The translations under genes were made by a program, and so were the position numbers. Of a stretch of DNA of 10,375 bases, positions 6,448-10,375 are shown piece after piece; the first letter of the stretch is position 1, and each line of letters starts with the position of its first letter. Source of the stretch: CADDYX01 sp045809945 (GTDB taxonomy: Bacteria > Verrucomicrobiota > Verrucomicrobiia > Chthoniobacterales > UBA10450); NCBI GenBank assembly GCA_045809945.1, contig JBJMWW010000177.1, positions 1-10,375 of the forward strand, written 5' to 3'. The notes below the pieces were generated by a model. That model saw only the letters and a program-made list of their open reading frames with translations, made no database searches and had not been told where the DNA came from.

Positions 6448-6858
6448 ATGAAGCCTCTTCGCAACGAAGATTACGAAGCCCTGGCCGGTTTTCGTTACGG
6501 CATGCGCAAGTTCCTGCGCTTCAGCAAAGACGAGCTGCGACGGCATGGCCAACTTACCCCGGAGCAGTATGAGGCAATGCTTGCCTTGCGCGCCTTTGGG
6601 ACTGCGCGCGGACTTACCGTTGGCCAGCTAAGCGAGCGCCTGCAGGTGAAACACCACACCGCCGTCACGCTGGTCAATAAGCTGGTTGAGCGCGGCGCCG
6701 CCTCTCGCACTCAAGGCACGTCCGACCGGCGCGAAGTGTATGTCAAGCTCACGCCGCAGGGCACCAATGTGCTGGAGACGACGGCCAGCGTGCATCGAAG
6801 AGAAATTCGAGACCGCAGCGCGGAATTAATCGCAGCGTTGGAGCGGCTGCAGAAATAG
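6448..6858 (+). CDS. MarR family transcriptional regulator
   Basis: The 136-residue protein has the MarR fold layout: N-terminal dimer helices (about 5-30), a winged helix-turn-helix at about 35-105, and a C-terminal dimer helix. LTVGQLSERLQVKHHTAVT (55-73) is helix-turn-helix, VNKLVERGAASR continues the recognition region, and SDRREVYVKLTPQG is the wing with the conserved DRR and LTxxG pattern. It is a cytoplasmic dimeric repressor or activator, typically relieved by small phenolic ligands or oxidation. No Cys is present, so a Cys-based redox switch is unlikely. It is transcribed divergently from the pseudopilin gene and lies upstream of rpoZ. The start ATG has no Shine-Dalgarno. The ligand and targets cannot be told from sequence. 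Confidence 0.92.
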   Translation: MKPLRNEDYEALAGFRYGMRKFLRFSKDELRRHGQLTPEQYEAMLALRAFGTARGLTVGQLSERLQVKHHTAVTLVNKLVERGAASRTQGTSDRREVYVKLTPQGTNVLETTASVHRREIRDRSAELIAALERLQK

Positions 6859-6891
6859 CGCGGCGCATGCAGCAATTGCGGTGCCAGTAAT

Positions 6892-6916
6892 CGGTTGACA
6901 TCCGGCGGGTTAACCG
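6892..6916. promoter_or_regulatory. Imperfect inverted repeat overlapping a TTGACA box upstream of rpoZ
   Basis: CGGTTGAC (6892-6899) and GTTAACCG (6909-6916) are inverted repeats with one mismatch around a 9-nt centre. A consensus -35 hexamer TTGACA sits at 6895-6900; 17 nt later the best -10 is only CAGATT (3 of 6). This may be the rpoZ promoter with a regulator site on it, possibly for the neighbouring MarR protein. All function is inferred. Confidence 0.28.
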
Positions 6917-7041
6917 ACAGATTCGCCGTTCGTTTTTCCCCCATGCTTTCCACCACTGATCCAACCACCCCTGCAAACGGCACCGCATCGATTCTCCAGT
7001 TCCCGACGAACGCGAGCAGCGGCCTCCGTTCCCTGCGCCAT

Positions 7042-7263
7042 ATGACCACGCAACTCCTGCAAGAAGCCGCCCAAGTCATCCCGAATCCGCAGATGCTCAT
7101 CAACGTGGTCTCGAAACGCGTGCGTCAGCTCGGCATGGGTCATCGGCCGCTGGTGGAAGTTTCGCCGCGCGCGTCGCTTACCGACATCGCGCTCAAGGAA
7201 ATTGTGGCCGGCAAATTGACGTTCGAGAGCATTTCCGACGCGGAGAAAGAAGACTCCGCGTAG
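7042..7263 (+). CDS. rpoZ: DNA-directed RNA polymerase subunit omega
   Basis: With this ATG the product is 73 residues. NPQMLINVVSKRVRQLGMGHRPLV (15-38) and TDIALKEIVAGKL (47-59) match the two conserved blocks of omega: the R-R-Q-L helix followed by a short G/R/P loop, and the IAL.EI..GK helix. Omega binds the beta' subunit, helps assemble RNA polymerase and contributes to ppGpp response in some bacteria. The frame is open upstream, and ATGs at 6943 and 6895 would add 33 or 49 residues of low-complexity Thr/Pro/Ser/Ala sequence. I chose 7042 because omega normally begins just before this helix, but no start has a Shine-Dalgarno. smpB follows 99 nt downstream. The protein is short and diverged, yet both blocks are intact. 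Confidence 0.87.
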   Translation: MTTQLLQEAAQVIPNPQMLINVVSKRVRQLGMGHRPLVEVSPRASLTDIALKEIVAGKLTFESISDAEKEDSA

Positions 7264-7271
7264 AGTCATTT

Positions 7272-7299
7272 CCGAGGGAAGCTGCCAGCTTCCGGTCGG
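7272..7299 (+). other. Hairpin in the rpoZ-smpB gap
   Basis: GGAAGCT (7277-7283), a 3-nt loop GCC, and AGCTTCC (7287-7293) form a perfect 7-bp stem. Outer CCGA (7272-7275) and TCGG (7296-7299) can extend it across a small internal loop to 11 pairs. No T run follows, so it is not a canonical terminator. It may be an mRNA stability or attenuation element ahead of smpB. Confidence 0.4.
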
Positions 7300-7362
7300 A
7301 GACGCCGCAGATTTGGGCAGGTAACGGCTTCCCCTGCAGGATTGTGCCGGTAAGGTCGTCGA

Positions 7363-7824
7363 GTGGCTGCCGAGACCATCCTCAATCGCAAAGCGCTCCG
7401 CGATTTTCACATCCTCGAGCGCTACGAAGCCGGCATTGCGCTCAAAGGCAGCGAGGTCAAATCGATCCGCGCCGGTAAAGCAAATATCAGCGATGCCTTT
7501 GTGCGAATCGAGAAAGGCGAGGCGTTTCTCTACAATGCCGACATTCAGCCATATGAACGCGCCAGCCACGAAGTGCCACCGGCGAAACGGCCGCGCAAAC
7601 TTCTTCTCCATCGCGCCGAAATCGATAAGCTGTATGGCGCGAGCGCGATCAGCGGCCGCGCGCTCGTGGTCCTGAGTCTTTATTGGAAAAACGGCCGGCT
7701 AAAGTCTGAGATCGGCGTGGCCACCGGCAAAGTTGCGCGTGACAAGCGCGCCGATTTGAAAAAGCGCGCCGTGCAACGCGAAGCGGAACGGGAAGTCGCG
7801 CGATTCAATCGGCGGCACAGCTGA
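7363..7824 (+). CDS. smpB: SsrA-binding protein SmpB
   Basis: SmpB binds tmRNA (SsrA) and delivers it to stalled ribosomes for trans-translation. The 153-residue product has the family blocks in order: NRKALRDFHILERYEAGIAL (8-27), KGSEVKSIRAGKANISDAFV (28-47), the RPRKLLLHRAEIDKL block (76-90), ALVVLSLYWKNGRLKSEIG (100-118), and the basic C-terminal tail DKRADLKKRAVQREAER (127-143) that enters the mRNA channel. The start is GTG at 7363. An AAGG at 7352-7355, 7 nt ahead, is the best Shine-Dalgarno in the window and supports this start. The SDR gene begins 4 nt after the stop. No tmRNA gene is seen nearby. Confidence 0.97.
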   Translation: MAAETILNRKALRDFHILERYEAGIALKGSEVKSIRAGKANISDAFVRIEKGEAFLYNADIQPYERASHEVPPAKRPRKLLLHRAEIDKLYGASAISGRALVVLSLYWKNGRLKSEIGVATGKVARDKRADLKKRAVQREAEREVARFNRRHS

Positions 7825-7828
7825 CGAA

Positions 7829-8863
7829 ATGCGATTCTCCCCTGTGAATCGTCCCTGGCTTTGGTCCGCTGCCGGTTTGCTTGGAGGCGCGTGGTTGCTC
7901 ACCCGCTTTGCCGGCAGTCGCTACTCGTTCGCTGGCAAAGTCGTTCTCATCACCGGCGGATCGCGCGGGCTCGGTCTTGTTCTGGCGCGGCAGATTTATC
8001 GCGAAGGCGCGCGCGTAGCGCTGCTTGCGCGCAAAGGCGATGAGCTTCTCCGCGCCAAACAAGAGCTCGGAGACGATATCCTGACACTCGAGTGCGATCT
8101 TCGGGACCGCGGCCAAATCGACAATGCGGTTCGCACGACGGCCGATCACTTTGGCGGTATCGACGTCGTGATCAACAATGCCGGCGTTATCGAGGTCGGC
8201 CCGTACGAACACATGAGCTGCGAGGATTATGAACGCGCGATGGCTGTTCACTTTTGGGCGCCGTACCACGTCACGATGGCAGCGCTGCCGCATCTGCGCC
8301 GCCGGCCGGAAGCACGCATCGTTAACATCACGTCGATTGGTGGAAAGATCGCCGTGCCGCATCTCGCGCCGTACTGCGCGAGCAAGTTCGCCGCGGTCGG
8401 TTTCTCCGATTCGGTGCGCTCCGAGCTGGCACGCGAACGGATTTACATCACGACCGTTGTCCCGGGCATGATGCGCACGGGCTCACACGTGAATGCGCAA
8501 TTCAAAGGCAATCATGGTGCGGAGTTCAGCTGGTTTGCCGCCAGTGCGGGATTGCCATTCCTCTCGATCTCGACGGATCGTGCAGCGGCTGCGATTCTAC
8601 GTGCCTGCAAGCGTGGCCGGCCGTTTCTCGGCTTTCCGCTCTCGACAAAATTCGCCATAGCGGTCAACGGGCTCGCGCCCAACATGACCGCGCGCGCGCT
8701 GAACATCGCCGCTCGACTTCTTCCACGCGCGACCGACAGTTCCGGGAACGAGCTGCGTTCCGGCTGGCAGAGTCGCGCGGATTCCGGTGTGCCGCGGTGG
8801 GCCACCCATTTCGCCGATCGCAACATCGAGCGAAATAACGAATCGAATGGTACGCGCGGGTGA
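7829..8863 (+). CDS. SDR family NAD(P)-dependent oxidoreductase with N-terminal membrane anchor
   Basis: The 344-residue protein has a Rossmann SDR domain: TGGSRGLG (42-49) binds the cofactor pyrophosphate, an Asp at 90 (CDL) contacts adenine, NNAG is at 116-119, Ser169 (ITS) is catalytic, and YCASK at 182-186 gives Tyr182 and Lys186. Arg46 in the glycine motif and Arg68 suggest NADP(H) preference. The usual catalytic Asn on the central helix appears to be His141 (AMAVHFWAP), which is unusual. A hydrophobic segment at about 10-28 before the domain suggests a membrane anchor. A C-terminal tail of about 45 residues after the fold is polar and probably disordered. The substrate is unknown. It lies 4 nt after smpB and its stop overlaps the thpR start, so co-translation is likely. 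Confidence 0.92.
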   Translation: MRFSPVNRPWLWSAAGLLGGAWLLTRFAGSRYSFAGKVVLITGGSRGLGLVLARQIYREGARVALLARKGDELLRAKQELGDDILTLECDLRDRGQIDNAVRTTADHFGGIDVVINNAGVIEVGPYEHMSCEDYERAMAVHFWAPYHVTMAALPHLRRRPEARIVNITSIGGKIAVPHLAPYCASKFAAVGFSDSVRSELARERIYITTVVPGMMRTGSHVNAQFKGNHGAEFSWFAASAGLPFLSISTDRAAAAILRACKRGRPFLGFPLSTKFAIAVNGLAPNMTARALNIAARLLPRATDSSGNELRSGWQSRADSGVPRWATHFADRNIERNNESNGTRG

Positions 8864-9399
8864 AGCGGCTCTTCGTCGCGATCGACCTGCCAGATTCGAC
8901 GAAGCAACTACTTGCTGAGCTCGATCCAAAACTTCGCGGCGTCCGCGTGACGGACCCGGAGCAGATACACCTGACCATAAGCTTCTTCGGCAACGTCACA
9001 GCGGAAGCGGAAGAGCAATTAGGCGAACGCCTCAGCGCGATAGAATGGAAGCCGTTTTTTCTTCCGATCACCGGCGTCGGTGTATTTCCGGCGAAAGGCC
9101 GGCCGAACGTGATCTGGATCGGAGTTGGCACCGGTCATCCGCACCTCTTTCAACTTCATAAACGCGTGCAGGAAGCCGCGCTCGGCGCCGGGATCGAGGC
9201 GGACCTCCGCGCGTTTCATCCGCACGTCACGATTGCGCGTTGCCGCGAGGTTTCAGCGGACGCGATCAGACCATTCTTGCGAGGGCACGCTGATTTCCAC
9301 GGTGGAATGATCCGCGTCGATGAATGTTACCTCTATTCGAGCAAGCTCACGCCTGCCGGTTCGATTCACACGCGCGAACTCAAGCTTGTCGCGGGCTAA
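8860..9399 (+). CDS. thpR: RNA 2',3'-cyclic phosphodiesterase (2H phosphoesterase, LigT family)
   Basis: This 179-residue enzyme opens 2',3'-cyclic phosphate RNA ends to 2'-phosphates and can join tRNA halves with 2'-5' bonds in vitro. Both catalytic tetrapeptides of the 2H superfamily are present: HLTI at 37-40 and HVTI at 122-125. They lie in the family contexts IHLTISFFGNV and FHPHVTIAR. The N-terminal MKRLFVAIDLP and the VGVFPAKGRPNVIWIGV strand pair (73-89) are also typical, as is the length. The start is GTG, overlapping the SDR stop as GTGA, with no Shine-Dalgarno. The product is cytoplasmic. The stop overlaps by 4 nt the stop of the TPR gene on the opposite strand. Confidence 0.95.
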   Translation: MKRLFVAIDLPDSTKQLLAELDPKLRGVRVTDPEQIHLTISFFGNVTAEAEEQLGERLSAIEWKPFFLPITGVGVFPAKGRPNVIWIGVGTGHPHLFQLHKRVQEAALGAGIEADLRAFHPHVTIARCREVSADAIRPFLRGHADFHGGMIRVDECYLYSSKLTPAGSIHTRELKLVAG

Positions 9400-10151
9400 A
9401 ATCGCGGATCTCGGTATGGGTGGCGCGTTTCGTACAACGCAATCTTCTCCTCGAGACGTTTCCGGCTCCGTCCTGTCCACCACGCTTGCGCTACTGCGCG
9501 GCGCTGGTAACCGATCGCCTGCGCGAAATCACCCGACTCAGCATACGCCGCGGCGAGCGTATCGATGACGTGCCAATCCTTCCAGCGCTTCAATTCACAA
9601 GCACGTGTGGCGAGTTCGACTGCTCGCCTGCCATTTCGCACCGCAGCATCCGAACAGGTTGCCAATATCCATGCCTCGTCGTTCAAGTAGACGTATGCCG
9701 TGCGGGCGTTCGCACGCGCCGCTTTGTCGAGTTCCTGAGCTTCTCGCCCAAACTGCCGCAGTCTTTTGAAGCAACGGGAGCGCACCCAGGGGGCCCATTC
9801 GCTATCAGGGTTGAGCTGGAGTGCCTTGTCACAGTCGTCGAACGCAGCCCGCGTGGCGCCCAAGAATTCAAAATTTAGCGCACGCATCGCGTACAACTGG
9901 GAAATGACGTCTGGCCGCGAGCCCATAGTGACAGGTGCTTTCTTGATAGCCTCGGTGAGCTCGCGCGCGGCCGCGAGCCAGTCGTCGTTCTGCTGGTAAT
10001 CGCGAGCACGATCTACATGCGCCGAATAGTTCGTCGGCCCGGGAATTGTCGGACTAACCACACCTTCTGCGATGTCTTGGACGGCGAGTGATACTGCAGC
10101 GGAGGTGAAGAAGATTGCGAAGCCAACGGTGCGCTTCCAGAAACAGCTCAC
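9396..10151 (-). CDS. Exported TPR protein, 251 residues
   Basis: The start is GTG at 10151. The N-terminus MSCFWKRTVGFAIFFTSAAVSLA looks like a signal peptide cut near residue 23; the Cys at position 3 is too early for a lipobox. TPR units follow at about 43-77 (DWLAAARELTEAIKKAP), 82-116 (ALNFEFLGATRAAFDDCDKALQLNP) and 117-150. A C-terminal pair, EAWILATCSD at 159-168 followed by NGRRAVELATRACEL and VIDTLAAAYAESGDFAQAI (195-213), matches a TPR signature frequent in Planctomycetota and Verrucomicrobiota. It is probably periplasmic with a binding role only. The upstream TACAAT box lies exactly 6 nt before the GTG, so a leaderless transcript is possible. The function and partners are unknown. 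Confidence 0.87.
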   Translation of the reverse strand: MSCFWKRTVGFAIFFTSAAVSLAVQDIAEGVVSPTIPGPTNYSAHVDRARDYQQNDDWLAAARELTEAIKKAPVTMGSRPDVISQLYAMRALNFEFLGATRAAFDDCDKALQLNPDSEWAPWVRSRCFKRLRQFGREAQELDKAARANARTAYVYLNDEAWILATCSDAAVRNGRRAVELATRACELKRWKDWHVIDTLAAAYAESGDFAQAIGYQRRAVAQAWWTGRSRKRLEEKIALYETRHPYRDPRF

Positions 10152-10157
10152 AAGCGG

Positions 10158-10186
10158 ATTGTATGCAAGCGGGAATTAAGGCGCAA
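10158..10186 (-). promoter_or_regulatory. Candidate promoter TTGCGC-N17-TACAAT for the 251-residue TPR gene
   Basis: On the minus strand TTGCGC (10186-10181) and TACAAT (10163-10158) are 17 nt apart. Six nt separate TACAAT from the GTG at 10151, which puts the expected +1 on the start codon itself. The -35 lies inside the last codons of the preceding partial gene. The hexamers and spacing are identical to the pair before the TPR gene at 4340. Confidence 0.42.
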
Positions 10187-10375
10187 TTGCCTCATCACGA
10201 CATGCGGGCATCAGGATGGCGTCGCGCATTCCGTGGACGAGTTTTTTGTCGGCGGGCGCGATCGTCGACAAAACCCCACGAAGCTGAACTTTCTTCTCTA
10301 CCACGAAATAATAGGGACAGAGTCGAACGCGGCCGCGGAGTGGCTTGATTTCGCCTGAATCGCTTTCGAAATAAC
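10176..10375 (-). CDS. C-terminal end of an unrecognised protein, cut by the window edge
   Basis: A frame open from the right edge (first full codon at 10373) encodes 65 residues and stops with TAA at 10178-10176. Its codons favour G/C in third positions like the neighbouring genes, whereas one of the other two minus-strand frames stops early. Visible stretches are KPLRGRVRLCPYYFVVEKKVQ and LRGVLSTIAPADKKLVHGMRDAILMPA. There are two Cys and no obvious membrane helix. I do not recognise the family. The stop lies 24 nt before the TPR start at 10151 on the same strand, so read-through into that gene is possible. Confidence 0.55.
   Translation of the reverse strand, partial: YFESDSGEIKPLRGRVRLCPYYFVVEKKVQLRGVLSTIAPADKKLVHGMRDAILMPACRDEAIAP

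Noticed and set aside
6910..7611. A 233-codon minus-strand frame across rpoZ and smpB
   Set aside because: It lies opposite two well-recognised genes and has no family features; it is a GC-driven antisense frame.
7805..8362. A 185-codon minus-strand frame opposite the SDR gene
   Set aside because: The plus-strand SDR has all expected motifs; this frame is its shadow.
1..10375. CRISPR arrays, insertion sequences, prophage or integration-site repeats
   Set aside because: I saw no spaced direct repeats, transposase or integrase sequence, and no duplicated tRNA end near tRNA-Pro.

Overview
This window looks like a chromosomal, mostly housekeeping region of a moderately GC-rich Gram-negative bacterium. 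I favour Verrucomicrobiota (Chthoniobacterales-like). The evidence is several long exported tetratricopeptide-repeat (TPR) proteins, a small stand-alone GG|FTLVEI pseudopilin, a short divergent RNA polymerase omega subunit, and a tiny COX24/AURKAIP1-type ribosomal protein. This assignment is inference; no rRNA or other decisive marker is present. I see no CRISPR array, insertion sequence, phage gene or defence system.

Left part (1-5815) is entirely minus strand. Read in the direction of transcription it holds tRNA-Pro(CGG), a His-rich NicO/UreH-like membrane protein, a Bcp/PrxQ peroxiredoxin, the 34-residue bS22/COX24-like protein, a 603-residue exported TPR protein, an AI-2E/PerM-type permease and a membrane-anchored TPR protein cut by the left edge. 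Two junctions are ATGA overlaps (membrane protein/peroxiredoxin and TPR/permease), so translational coupling is likely. A pseudopilin gene at 5974-6372, also on the minus strand, is separated from this run by a clear intrinsic terminator at 5881-5930.

Centre and right (6448-9399) is plus strand: a MarR-type regulator divergent from the pseudopilin, then rpoZ, smpB, an SDR oxidoreductase and the RNA 2',3'-cyclic phosphodiesterase ThpR. SmpB, SDR and ThpR are packed with a 4-nt gap and a 4-nt overlap and probably form one transcript. This groups RNA polymerase, ribosome-rescue and RNA-end functions.

The right edge (9396-10375) is minus strand: a small exported TPR protein that overlaps the thpR stop tail-to-tail, and the C-terminal end of an unrecognised protein that continues beyond the window.

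The most unusual signals are the tiny ribosomal-protein gene, a matching TTGCGC-N17-TACAAT promoter-like pair placed so that two TPR genes would be leaderless or nearly so, and the near absence of Shine-Dalgarno motifs across the window. I did not find a convincing undescribed multi-gene system. The nearest candidate is the tRNA-linked metal-transporter-like/peroxiredoxin pair.
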